In this document: positions 7,489 through 16,222 of the stretch, piece by piece
How the letters are laid out: the number at the start of each line of letters is the position of its first letter
How positions within the stretch are numbered: the first letter of the stretch is position 1
Source of the DNA: an uncultured Draconibacterium sp.
GTDB lineage: Bacteria; Bacteroidota; Bacteroidia; Bacteroidales; Prolixibacteraceae
DNA: 64,000 nt
NCBI RefSeq assembly: GCF_913060805.1
Contig: NZ_CAJXTC010000011.1
Location: 62,001-126,000, forward strand
Direction: 5' to 3'
The notes under the pieces: model-generated
Database searches by the model: none
Seen by the model: only the letters and a program-made list of their open reading frames with translations
Told to the model about the DNA's origin: nothing
Translations under genes and position numbers: made by a program

Positions 7489-9897
7489 TTAGCTAGCAGT
7501 GATTCTGCGCAATTTAACCTTCCCTGCCAACCGTGTTGCAAAAGTTGCAAAAGCAACTACCGATACTGATGAAATAGGCATTAAAATGGCAGCTACCACC
7601 GGCGAAAGATTTCCGCTGAGGGCAAAGGCAATTCCAACAATGTTGTAACAGAATGAAATAACGAAGCTGAGTTTTACAATGTTCAGCGATGTTTTTGTGA
7701 AGCGGATAAAATTAGCCAGTTGGTTGAATTGTTCGGCTTCCAAAACGGCATCGCTGGCCGGTGAGAAGTGGTAAACTTTATCCGCGATTGTAAGCGCCAC
7801 ATCGCTTTGCATCAGTGCGCCTGCATCGTTTAAGCCATCGCCGGTCATAAGTACTGTATTTCCTTTCGCTTGTTGCGATTTTATAAAGTACGCTTTGTCT
7901 CCGGGTTTCTGGTCGAAGAGCATATGCTCACGATCGAAAAATGACGACAGGTTTTCGGCTTCAGCATCGTTATCTCCCGAAATGAGGAAAAGATTAAAAC
8001 CTTGTTTCAGCGAGTTTAATACGTTTTTTAAACCTGAGCGGTATTGGTTGCTAATGGTAAAGTGTCCTTTCAGTTCGTCTTCAATCGCCACATACACAAC
8101 TGAAGATTTTTTCTTTTTAGAGGTGGGTGTATTTGTTACATATTCTTCCGATCCGATTCGCAGATTTAAGTCATTTACTTTTCCAAAAATACCGCGTCCT
8201 GCAACTTCAACAAAGTGCTCCGGATTGTGGTATGCTGATCCGTTGAACGATTGCGAAAGTGCAGTACTTAGCGGATGTGTTGATTGTCGAGTGAGCGAAA
8301 AAATAGCTTCTTTTTCCGATGCCGAAAGTTCTGTGCCGGAATACACAACCTTATTTTGGTTGGGCTGTGTTAAGGTGCCCGTTTTATCAAAAACAATGCT
8401 GTTAATGTGCGATAGTTTTTCAATAACATCGGTGTTTTTAATGTAGAGCCCGCGCTTGCCAAAAATGCGCATGGTATTGCCAAAGGTAAATGGAATGGAA
8501 AGCGCCAACGCACACGGGCAAGCCACAATTAGAACCGCAGTGAAAACAAAAATGGCCGTGTGATATTCGCCACGGATCGCCCAAAAAGTAAAGCCGAAAA
8601 TAGCGATCGCGATTACAATCAAGGTAAAATATTGGCTAATTCGGTCGGACAGTGTTTTAAGTGAGTCGCTGGGTTTTTCGTACGATTTATCCTGGTTCCA
8701 GAGTTTGGTGAGGTGACTTTGATTCACCTCTTTCTTCACCTTTATCCGTATAATTCCACCCATTTGCCGGCCACCGGCATAAATAAAGTCGCCGGGCTTT
8801 TTAACAATCGGTGTCGACTCGCCGGTAACAAAACTGTAGTCGATTCGTCCTTCTCCATCAACCAGTTCCGCATCTGCCGGAACCAGTTCTTTGTTGCGAA
8901 TGATCAGTTCATCGTCCACCTCGATTTTTTCGATCAGAATACTTTCTTCAATCTGTTTATTGATTTTGGTAACGGCAATGGGGAAATACGATTTGTAATT
9001 CCGGTCGAACGAAAGCGCCTCGTAGGTTTTGCTTTGGTACCATTTTCCTACCAATAGGAAAAAGATGAGGCCCGACAAACTGTCGCTGTAACCCGGACCG
9101 CCTGTAAATATCACCTCGTAACTGGTTACCAGGAACAGCACAATAATCCCCAGGGCAATGGGCAGATCGATGCTGATATTCTTTTTCAGCAGGTTTTTAA
9201 TTGCCGAAATGTAATAGTCACTTCCGCTGTAAAATGCCACCGGAATTACCAAAATGTAACTGAGAATGCTAAACAGTGATTGCAATTTGTCGCTCAGCGG
9301 TTCGCCGTTAAAATAGGCCGGCAAACTGTAGGTCATTACATTGATAAAGACAAAACCTGCAACACCAATTTTATACAAAAGCTTTTTGTATGATTTGTCG
9401 TCTTTCTTGTCCGACAGACTTTGCGACAGGTCGGGGATGTAATGAATCGATGCCAGCAACTCTACTATTTGCCGCAACGAAATTTCCTTTTCGTCAAAAG
9501 TAATGTCAACCTCTTTTCGGGTAAAGTTTACGAACGAATGGCGGATGCCGTTGTGCAGTTTGTGCAGGTGCTCGAGCAACCAAATACACGAAGCACAATG
9601 GATAACCGGGACATAAAATTTTACTTTCGAAATGCTGCCTTCGGTAAATGAGATGAGCTTTTCCTTTACTTCTTCGTTATCGAGAAAAGCGTATTTATTA
9701 CCAAATTCAGTGGTGGTCTCCACCTTGATTCCCGGCGTTTCTTCCAAGTTGTAATAATTGTAAAGTTTGTTTTCGTTCAGCAGCTGATAAACTGTTTTGC
9801 AACCGTTGCAACAGAAATTCAAATCGTTCCACACCACCGGGCTACTCCCGCAATCGGCACCACAATGTACACAGTTATTCTCCTCCTTTTTCCCCAT
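7489..9897 (-). CDS. ccoI: copper-translocating P1B-type ATPase for cbb3 oxidase assembly
   Basis: The 802-residue protein starts with a cysteine-rich zinc-ribbon-like segment (Cys9, Cys12, Cys16, then CCNGC near 30), followed by a heavy-metal-associated domain with HCASCIW near 100. The membrane metal site CPCALALSIPF, the phosphorylation motif DKTGTLTQP and the hinge GDGLNDAGALM identify a P1B-type copper ATPase. In cco clusters this protein (CcoI/FixI) exports copper for the CuB site of the oxidase rather than for detoxification. It is the last gene of the operon, 20 bp after the TauE/SafE-type gene. The position and the N-terminal extension both favour CcoI over CopA. Confidence 0.94.
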   Translation of the reverse strand: MGKKEENNCVHCGADCGSSPVVWNDLNFCCNGCKTVYQLLNENKLYNYYNLEETPGIKVETTTEFGNKYAFLDNEEVKEKLISFTEGSISKVKFYVPVIHCASCIWLLEHLHKLHNGIRHSFVNFTRKEVDITFDEKEISLRQIVELLASIHYIPDLSQSLSDKKDDKSYKKLLYKIGVAGFVFINVMTYSLPAYFNGEPLSDKLQSLFSILSYILVIPVAFYSGSDYYISAIKNLLKKNISIDLPIALGIIVLFLVTSYEVIFTGGPGYSDSLSGLIFFLLVGKWYQSKTYEALSFDRNYKSYFPIAVTKINKQIEESILIEKIEVDDELIIRNKELVPADAELVDGEGRIDYSFVTGESTPIVKKPGDFIYAGGRQMGGIIRIKVKKEVNQSHLTKLWNQDKSYEKPSDSLKTLSDRISQYFTLIVIAIAIFGFTFWAIRGEYHTAIFVFTAVLIVACPCALALSIPFTFGNTMRIFGKRGLYIKNTDVIEKLSHINSIVFDKTGTLTQPNQNKVVYSGTELSASEKEAIFSLTRQSTHPLSTALSQSFNGSAYHNPEHFVEVAGRGIFGKVNDLNLRIGSEEYVTNTPTSKKKKSSVVYVAIEDELKGHFTISNQYRSGLKNVLNSLKQGFNLFLISGDNDAEAENLSSFFDREHMLFDQKPGDKAYFIKSQQAKGNTVLMTGDGLNDAGALMQSDVALTIADKVYHFSPASDAVLEAEQFNQLANFIRFTKTSLNIVKLSFVISFCYNIVGIAFALSGNLSPVVAAILMPISSVSVVAFATFATRLAGKVKLRRITAS

Positions 9898-9917
9898 ATT
9901 CCAAGGTCCGTTTTCCG

Positions 9918-10679
9918 CTAATCTACTTTACAGCAATCTCCTTTTGTTTCGGTATGCATTGCTGCACTTTCTGTCTCCAGACTTTTTTCAAATTTCTGCT
10001 CAATTTTTTGTTTTGGCGGACTTAAATAGGGGATGCCCAAACTTAATCCGCGCAACATAAACAGAATTCCAACCACAACAACCAGTACCGGAATTAGTTT
10101 GTTGATTTTATTACGTACAGCTAAACTCAAAACGTTTCCTGCCAGCGAGATGGCCAGTAACATCGGAATTGTTCCCAATCCAAACAGGATCATATACAAT
10201 GATCCTTCGGCAACGCCGCCTGTGCCGATGGCTCCGGCAATTGCCATGTAAACCAATCCACACGGAAGCAGTCCGTTTAGCATGCCAATAAAAAACAGGC
10301 TTTGGAATGAACGAATCGAGAACATTTCGCCAATTTTCTTTTTCAGTTTTCCCACTGCCGAAAACCAGCTCTTATCCATTTTATACTGGTTTTTAAACAG
10401 TTTGGGGAATAGCACCGAAATGATCATCAACGCACCCATAATAACCGATACTTTTTGCTGAAAGCCGATGAGGTGCAGTCCCTGACCAAGAAGCCCGAAA
10501 ATGGCTCCCATAACTCCGTAGGTTAAGGTGCGGCCTAGGTTATAAAGTGTTCCTCCAAATATTTTTTGCGGAACGGTGTTGCCATGAAGTGGCAAAGCAA
10601 TGGCGATCGGTCCACACATACCGGCACAGTGAAAACTGCCCATTAAGCCTAAAATAAGTGCTGAAATAAAAATTGTCAT
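9918..10679 (-). CDS. sulfite exporter TauE/SafE-type (DsbD-like) membrane protein of the cco cluster
   Basis: This 253-residue protein has about six membrane segments. The opening MGSFHCAGMCGPIAIALPL is typical of the small TauE/SafE-annotated, DsbD-transmembrane-like family found between ccoH/ccoG and ccoI in many Bacteroidota and Proteobacteria. The paired cysteines in CAGMC could bind copper or exchange thiols. The C-terminal tail ends in GDCCKVD, another possible metal site. Its role in cbb3 maturation, for example copper delivery, is inferred from position. It lies 51 bp after ccoH and 20 bp before ccoI. Confidence 0.8.
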   Translation of the reverse strand: MTIFISALILGLMGSFHCAGMCGPIAIALPLHGNTVPQKIFGGTLYNLGRTLTYGVMGAIFGLLGQGLHLIGFQQKVSVIMGALMIISVLFPKLFKNQYKMDKSWFSAVGKLKKKIGEMFSIRSFQSLFFIGMLNGLLPCGLVYMAIAGAIGTGGVAEGSLYMILFGLGTIPMLLAISLAGNVLSLAVRNKINKLIPVLVVVVGILFMLRGLSLGIPYLSPPKQKIEQKFEKSLETESAAMHTETKGDCCKVD

Positions 10680-10730
10680 GGCGCTGTCGATTTGAACAAA
10701 AGGTTATAATTGGTTTTAAAGGTAATGAAT

Positions 10731-11171
10731 TTACTGAATATTTACCGGGCGATCAACTTCGTAACGTAAACCGTCGGTATACCACGTAAATTTTAAAATA
10801 TATCTGCCCGCTATTAATTCTGTTTTTGGGAATTGGATCGAACTGTTGCCCGCCAAAAATTTGTACCTGATATCTTTTGTGTAATCCGATGGACGATACA
10901 ATTGCATATTGCCTGAATCGATTTTTGAAGCCAGATCATTTTCAATGTTGATTACCAATGCCTCGTCGTTCATGTTCACTTCAAATGACCGCGTAAATGG
11001 TTTTGATCGTGCATTTACGTTCATCTGTTCGGTATGATCAACACCTTTTTCGTAATAATTTTTATGCACCAGGTTTACCGGCTGGCGCACAGCAAATACA
11101 ATAAAAACAGCCGATCCGGCTAAAAACAACGCCAGAAAAAGAAATATTCCTGTTCCCCAATTAAACTTCAT
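10731..11171 (-). CDS. ccoH: FixH/CcoH family protein
   Basis: This 146-residue protein has one N-terminal membrane helix (about 7-29) followed by a periplasmic beta-rich domain. The segment LVHKNYYEKGVDHTEQMN is characteristic of FixH/CcoH, which binds and stabilises cbb3 subunits during assembly. It lies between ccoG and the TauE/SafE-type gene as expected. The 180-bp gap to ccoG holds a dispersed inverted-repeat element (11208-11300) that may have inserted into the operon or affect its transcript. Confidence 0.85.
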   Translation of the reverse strand: MKFNWGTGIFLFLALFLAGSAVFIVFAVRQPVNLVHKNYYEKGVDHTEQMNVNARSKPFTRSFEVNMNDEALVINIENDLASKIDSGNMQLYRPSDYTKDIRYKFLAGNSSIQFPKTELIAGRYILKFTWYTDGLRYEVDRPVNIQ

Positions 11172-11207
11172 TTGTTTTCCTATTTATTATTTCTGTTTCC
11201 TTAATTT

Positions 11208-11300
11208 CTGTCATTTCGACGAAGTATTAGGAGAAATCTGTTACATCTGAGCTGAGTTGTTAAAGATTTCTCTCCGTCAGTTGACGGATCGAAATGACAG
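11208..11300. repeat. dispersed inverted-repeat (REP-like) element, type 1
   Basis: The ends CTGTCATTTCGA and TCGAAATGACAG are perfect reverse complements. Inside, GAGAAATCT and AGATTTCTC form a second pair, and CCGTCAGTTGACGG a third small dyad. The unit matches the GTCATTTCGA/GAAATCT repeats scattered through Bacteroidota intergenic DNA. A related copy lies at 34878-34964. Here it sits inside the cco operon, between ccoG and ccoH. Confidence 0.75.
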
Positions 11301-11351
11301 TATCTTTTTTAATTCACTACTGAAAACTGAGACCGTCAACTGTCAGCTTTC

Positions 11352-12713
11352 TCAAGGCCCTACAAACGTGGCTTTATAGGTTTCAATTAATTCATTATTG
11401 CTGAAAACACCAAACACAACTTCAGTTTTGTCACTCGTAACTTCGTTTTTTGGCAAGAAAAGAATAAATGTCGATTCGTACATATTCTGATCCTTTAAAA
11501 TTATCTTATTCCCGGCCATCTGAATTTTTCCATCATGAGAGATAACACGCAATTCAAGCGGAAGTTCGTCGTGTGTTTTATTTACTATTTTAATGTTGTA
11601 AACGTTCGACAAAGTTGACTCCTGTTCCTGATATAATAAGCCCGGTGTGCGCAAAATAGTTGTCTCGAGTACCGGCCTCGAAAGCAGTGTATAAACAAAG
11701 AACGAGAAAATAAGTAATAGCACAACCGAATAAGCCCGGTTACGCGCATTCCAAATCGAATTTTGCTGACCCTTTATTTGCGCTTCGGAAGCGTAGCGAA
11801 TTAAACCCGGAGGTTTGCCGGTAACATGCATAATTTTGTTACACTGATCGATACAGGCGGTACAGTTAATACACTCCAACTGCGAACCGTTGCGGATGTC
11901 GATTCCGGTGGGGCACACCGAAATACACTGTTTACAATCGGTACAATCGCCATCGCCATGTCCGCCGCGAGGTTCACCGCGCACGTAATCGTAAGTAACG
12001 GCAATCGATTTCGAGTCGAGCAAAACACCCTGCATGCGTCCGTAAGGACAAACCATGGTACAAATTTGCTCGCGGAAAAATGAATACACCCAATAGAAAA
12101 ATGCCGACACAAGCAGCATTACCAAAAAACCGGAAATGTTCTGGCTGATCGGTTCCTGAATCATTTCAATCCAACGTTCGCTGCCAATAAACCACATCAG
12201 AAAAGTATTGGTCATGGCAACCGAAATAAGAATGAAAATAGCGTGTTTCAGTGTTTTCTTAAATATTTTTTTGGCTGTCCACGGACTGTTGTCGAGTTTA
12301 TGGCGCTCGCGGTAATCGCCTTCGATAAGGTACTCGATTTTCCGAAATACCATTTCCAGAAATATGGTTTGTGGGCAGGTCCAGCCACACCACAGCCGGC
12401 CAAAAGTTACTGTAAACAGCACCACAAAAAGAACAAACGATAACATTAAAAGTGCCAGGATAAACGTATCCTGCGCCCAAAAAATGGCTCCGAAAATGAT
12501 GAATTTACGGTGGGCAATATCAAGTAAAATCAACGGATTGCCGTTCACCCGAATAAATGGTACTCCAACCCAAAATAACAATAGAAAGTAGCTAACTATG
12601 GTTCGGCGATTAAACCATTTCCCAGAAGGCTTTTTGGCATATATCCATTTTCGTCCTCCCCGCTCGTTCCAGTTTATGGGGTAGTCTCTGAAGTCGAGTT
12701 TTTGTGTTGCCAT
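11352..12713 (-). CDS. ccoG: cbb3 oxidase accessory protein CcoG (ferredoxin-like copper reductase)
   Basis: The start at 12713 (MATQKLDFRDY) is preferred over an in-frame ATG 16 codons earlier, giving 453 residues. It is a polytopic protein with a WCGWTCPQTIFLEMVF motif, two ferredoxin cluster motifs (CTDCKQCISVCPTGIDIRNG and CINCTACIDQCNKIM) and a C-terminal immunoglobulin-like domain (about 360-453). CcoG proteins reduce Cu(II) to Cu(I) for insertion of CuB. The gene follows ccoP by 66 bp. All expected cluster cysteines are present. Confidence 0.94.
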   Translation of the reverse strand: MATQKLDFRDYPINWNERGGRKWIYAKKPSGKWFNRRTIVSYFLLLFWVGVPFIRVNGNPLILLDIAHRKFIIFGAIFWAQDTFILALLMLSFVLFVVLFTVTFGRLWCGWTCPQTIFLEMVFRKIEYLIEGDYRERHKLDNSPWTAKKIFKKTLKHAIFILISVAMTNTFLMWFIGSERWIEMIQEPISQNISGFLVMLLVSAFFYWVYSFFREQICTMVCPYGRMQGVLLDSKSIAVTYDYVRGEPRGGHGDGDCTDCKQCISVCPTGIDIRNGSQLECINCTACIDQCNKIMHVTGKPPGLIRYASEAQIKGQQNSIWNARNRAYSVVLLLIFSFFVYTLLSRPVLETTILRTPGLLYQEQESTLSNVYNIKIVNKTHDELPLELRVISHDGKIQMAGNKIILKDQNMYESTFILFLPKNEVTSDKTEVVFGVFSNNELIETYKATFVGP

Positions 12714-12779
12714 ATGTTCAATTTGCAGGTAAAAAAGATGGGAAACAATGTTTCCCACCATTTTTTAGGTATTTATTTT

Positions 12780-13352
12780 TTACTCACATTTTTCTCCTTG
12801 CGGATCTTTGGCGTTGGCCGGATTTGTTCCTCTTAACGACATAATATAACTAGCCACTTTCTGGATCTTTTCTTCGCTCATTTGTGTTTTATAAGCGGTC
12901 ATTCCTTTTGCCGGAACACCTTCTTTTATGGTATGAAAAGCACTCTGGAAATCGCAACCGTGCAGCGTGTAATCATCCGTCAGGTTCGGACCAATTGCAT
13001 TTCCTTCGCCGTTCATTCCGTGGCAAGCCATACATGCCAGTTCGGTATAGATTTGCTTTCCTTCAGCAAGCGATGCTTCGTCGGTAAAAGCTACAAGTTC
13101 GTCAGAGGAAATTGTAGCTATCTGGTATTTTTCATCATGCTGCTCCGATTTTTGCGCATATTCTTCATCCTGCAGGTTGCCTTCTTTCAACCAGAAATAA
13201 TAAGCTCCGTATATAATCGACCAGCCAATGGTGATATAAAATAACATCATAATCCATCGTGGCGGCGGATTATCCAACTCCAAAATACCATCGTAATCAT
13301 GGTCCATCAGGTTCTCATCCTGATCAAGTATTTGTTTATCTTTATCTGACAT
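12780..13352 (-). CDS. ccoP: cbb3 oxidase subunit CcoP, mono-heme short form
   Basis: The 190-residue protein begins with the CcoP signature DHDYDGILELDNPPPRW followed by one membrane helix (about 33-55). It has a single c-heme site, CMACH (107-111), with a distal Met in KGMTAYK. Canonical CcoP is about 300 residues with two hemes. The missing heme domain appears instead at the C-terminus of the CcoN-CcoO fusion encoded just upstream, so the complex would still have three c-hemes. It is 11 bp after ccoQ. Confidence 0.92.
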   Translation of the reverse strand: MSDKDKQILDQDENLMDHDYDGILELDNPPPRWIMMLFYITIGWSIIYGAYYFWLKEGNLQDEEYAQKSEQHDEKYQIATISSDELVAFTDEASLAEGKQIYTELACMACHGMNGEGNAIGPNLTDDYTLHGCDFQSAFHTIKEGVPAKGMTAYKTQMSEEKIQKVASYIMSLRGTNPANAKDPQGEKCE

Positions 13353-13363
13353 AGCTGTTGAAT

Positions 13364-13552
13364 TTAAGTATTGATATCGTTAGGATCACCATCTATTAAA
13401 ATTGAGTTCTTTATATCTTCCATTTCCTGATTCGGAGTTCGCATGGTTCGAATAAAGATGACAATAAACAGAAGCACAAAAATGAGTAATCCGATGATGT
13501 AAAAAATCTGGATTCCTTCGATACTTGTTAATAGATTACTTACGATCTTCAT
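13364..13552 (-). CDS. ccoQ: small CcoQ-like membrane subunit
   Basis: This 62-residue protein has one strong membrane helix (about 14-36) and a short hydrophilic tail. Its position between ccoN/O and ccoP and its size match CcoQ, which stabilises the cbb3 complex. Its start overlaps the end of the fusion gene by 17 bp, indicating translational coupling. The sequence itself is too short for firm family assignment, so the call depends on context. Confidence 0.75.
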   Translation of the reverse strand: MKIVSNLLTSIEGIQIFYIIGLLIFVLLFIVIFIRTMRTPNQEMEDIKNSILIDGDPNDINT

Positions 13553-16019
13553 TTTCCTTGTTTTGTAAAGTAATTAATACGTAGCTGGTAAGTTGCGTAA
13601 TCTGTTTTTCAGAAAACTGCGTTTTGTACGGAATCATTCCTTTCGCAACATTTCCTTCCGAGATGTCTTTGAAAACCTGTTCCGGAGAGTTTCCGTGCAG
13701 CCACTCGTCGTCAACCAGGTTCGGAAATGTACCAATACCTTTTCCGTCGGCTCCGTGGCAAACAACACACGTGGTTTTAAAGATTTTCTCGCCAGCTGCC
13801 AGATCTTCGGCACCCTCTAAAAGTTTAACTTCTTTTTGAGTTGCTTCTTCAGTAAATGATTCTGCATGCATTTCAACCTGTGCAACTTCCGGTTGTTCCG
13901 CAATATCACGTCCTAGTTTGTGCATGTAGGCAATTAATGCAACGATTTGTTTTTTTGCATCGGTTTCAATTCCCGAAGCTTTCAAATCGGCCACAATTCC
14001 TTCGGCTTGCGTGAGGTAATCTTCAACTGCCTGTTCGTCGTATCCTTCAGGATAAGGAACGCCCAGCGTTTGCATTGCCCTGATCTTCTTCGGCGTTTTT
14101 GTAAGGTCGGTATTTTTAACCGACAGCCATGCATAGTTAGGCATAATCGATTGTTCGTTCATTTTTTGCGGATCCATAAAGTGGTTATAGTGCCATGCCG
14201 CATTTTTGTACATCGGTCCGCCAACTACTCCGGCGCGTGCCAAATCGGGGCCGGTACGTTTCGATCCCCACTGGAATGGATAGTCGTAAACGAACTCGCC
14301 AATTTTTGAATATTCACCATAGCGATCGGTTTCCCAACGGAACGGGCGAACCATTTGCGAGTGACACACATAACAACCTTCTTTTACATACAGGTCGCGG
14401 CCCTCCAACTCGAGCGGAGTATATGGTTTTACCGAGTCGATAGTTGGTACGTTCGATTTTATAAAGATCATCGGAATAATCTCAACAGCTCCACCAATAG
14501 CCAGTGCAATAAATACCAGGATAGAGAAACGAACACCTCTTCTTTCCATCCAGCGGTGTACGGTTTCTTTCATCGGATTACGTGCTCCGGCAAGTACTAA
14601 AGCAGGTGCTTCGGCAGCTTCGTCGTTAACAAAACTTCCGGCAGCCATTGTTTTTGCCAGGTTGTAAACCATAATCAGGAATCCAACCAGGAACAGAATT
14701 CCGGCAACAATACGAGCCATGTACATTGGAATCAACTGTGTAACCGTTTCAAGGAAGTTCGGATATTGAAGGAAACCTTCGTCGGTGTAGTTTCTCCACA
14801 TTAACCACTGCGTTACTGCTGCCCAGTAAAGTGGAATAGCATAAATTAAAATTGCCAGTGTTGACAACCAAAAGTGTGTATTGGCTAATTTCTCGGAGAA
14901 TAGTTTTGATTTGAACAGTTTTGGTACTAACCAGTAAAGCATACCAAACACAAGACCTCCGTTCCATCCCATACCACCAATGTGTACGTGAGCGATGGTC
15001 CAGTCGGTAAAGTGCGTTATTTGGTTTACTGATTTCAGCGACATCATCGGGCCTTCGAAAGTTGACATACCGTAAGCCGTTACTGCTACTACCATAAACT
15101 TCAGTGCAGCGCTGTCGCGAACACGGTCCCAGGCGCCACGCAAGGTGAGCAGACCGTTTATCATACCTCCCCAACTTGGAGCGATCAGCATTATCGAGAA
15201 CGTGGTTCCCAAAGCCTGTGCCCAGTTTGGCAATGCCTGATATAACAAGTGGTGTGGACCGGCCCACATGTACAAAAATATAAGCGACCAAAAGTGAATG
15301 ATCGATAGTTTGTACGAATAAATCGGGCGGTTAGCTGCTTTTGGCAGGTAGTAATACATTAACCCAAGGAACGGTGTTGTTAGGAAAAATGCTACGGCGT
15401 TGTGTCCGTACCACCATTGTACCACTGCATCTTGCGCACCGGCATAAATGGAGTAACTTTTAAACAGCGAAATCGGCAGCTCGAAAGAGTTTACCACATG
15501 CAACATGGCAACTCCAAGGAAAGTAGCCAGGTACCACCAAATGGCGGCATAAATGTGCTGAACGCGGCGAACAACAATTGTTCCGATCATGTTCCATCCA
15601 AAAACCACCCAAATAATGGTAATCAAAATATCAATTGGCCATTCCAGTTCGGCATATTCTTTCGAGGTGGTAAAACCGGCCAGCAGCGTAACGGCTGCCA
15701 GTACAATAATAAGCTGCCAGCCCCAAAAGTGGATCTTGCTCAAAGTGTCGCTAAACATTCGGGTTTTAAGCAATTTCTGCATCGAGTAATACACTCCGGC
15801 AAAAATGGCATTTCCCACAAATGCAAAAATAATGGCATTGGTATGCAGTGGTCTTACCCTACCAAAAGTGGTAAATTCGAGACCAAAGTTGAATACCGGA
15901 AAGGCCAGCTGTGCCGCAGCCAGAATGCCTACCAGTACGCCAACAACACCCCAAACCAGTGTAGCCAGAATAAACAACTTAACTATTTTGTTGTCGTAAT
16001 TAAATTTTTGATTTTCCAT
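13536..16019 (-). CDS. ccoNO: cbb3 oxidase CcoN-CcoO fusion with extra C-terminal cytochrome c domain
   Basis: This 827-residue fusion has three parts. Residues 1-470 are CcoN with its heme and CuB ligands visible (His59; WWYGHN with His206; His256/His257; AHVHIGG near 343-349). Residues about 490-705 are CcoO with one helix and the heme site CYVCHSQMVRPF (Cys549-His553). Residues about 738-820 are an extra cytochrome c domain with CVVCH (751-755) and KGMIPYK. That last domain closely resembles the one in the separate CcoP. CcoNO fusions are known in Bacteroidota; the third domain is the unusual part. It follows ccoS by 11 bp. Confidence 0.95.
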   Translation of the reverse strand: MENQKFNYDNKIVKLFILATLVWGVVGVLVGILAAAQLAFPVFNFGLEFTTFGRVRPLHTNAIIFAFVGNAIFAGVYYSMQKLLKTRMFSDTLSKIHFWGWQLIIVLAAVTLLAGFTTSKEYAELEWPIDILITIIWVVFGWNMIGTIVVRRVQHIYAAIWWYLATFLGVAMLHVVNSFELPISLFKSYSIYAGAQDAVVQWWYGHNAVAFFLTTPFLGLMYYYLPKAANRPIYSYKLSIIHFWSLIFLYMWAGPHHLLYQALPNWAQALGTTFSIMLIAPSWGGMINGLLTLRGAWDRVRDSAALKFMVVAVTAYGMSTFEGPMMSLKSVNQITHFTDWTIAHVHIGGMGWNGGLVFGMLYWLVPKLFKSKLFSEKLANTHFWLSTLAILIYAIPLYWAAVTQWLMWRNYTDEGFLQYPNFLETVTQLIPMYMARIVAGILFLVGFLIMVYNLAKTMAAGSFVNDEAAEAPALVLAGARNPMKETVHRWMERRGVRFSILVFIALAIGGAVEIIPMIFIKSNVPTIDSVKPYTPLELEGRDLYVKEGCYVCHSQMVRPFRWETDRYGEYSKIGEFVYDYPFQWGSKRTGPDLARAGVVGGPMYKNAAWHYNHFMDPQKMNEQSIMPNYAWLSVKNTDLTKTPKKIRAMQTLGVPYPEGYDEQAVEDYLTQAEGIVADLKASGIETDAKKQIVALIAYMHKLGRDIAEQPEVAQVEMHAESFTEEATQKEVKLLEGAEDLAAGEKIFKTTCVVCHGADGKGIGTFPNLVDDEWLHGNSPEQVFKDISEGNVAKGMIPYKTQFSEKQITQLTSYVLITLQNKENEDRK

Positions 16020-16030
16020 GAGTTGGATAA

Positions 16031-16222
16031 TTATTTTTTATTATTCTTTTTTTCTTCATTGGTTTCAGATTCCGATTCCACATCGTCGTCGTCAAACAGC
16101 ATCCGCATCGATGGAGTTTCGTTGTCGTCGTACTGGCCCGATCGAACCGACCAGATAAAAGCGCCCAAAAAAATGAGTGCTACCAGTAAACTTACTCCTA
16201 TAAGCAGATAAAAAATGTTCAT
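16031..16222 (-). CDS. ccoS: cbb3 oxidase maturation protein CcoS
   Basis: This 63-residue protein has one N-terminal helix and the family motif FIWSVRSGQYDD, which is diagnostic for CcoS. An acidic stretch (FDDDDVESESE) and a lysine-rich tail follow. CcoS helps insert heme and copper into CcoN. Its ATG directly abuts the stop codon of the cytochrome c gene, and ccoNO follows 11 bp later. Confidence 0.9.
   Translation of the reverse strand: MNIFYLLIGVSLLVALIFLGAFIWSVRSGQYDDNETPSMRMLFDDDDVESESETNEEKKNNKK

Noticed and set aside
15402-16211. Open frame of 269 codons antisense to ccoNO
   Set aside because: The minus-strand protein carries all heme-copper oxidase ligands; the antisense product is Asn/Ser-rich with no motif.
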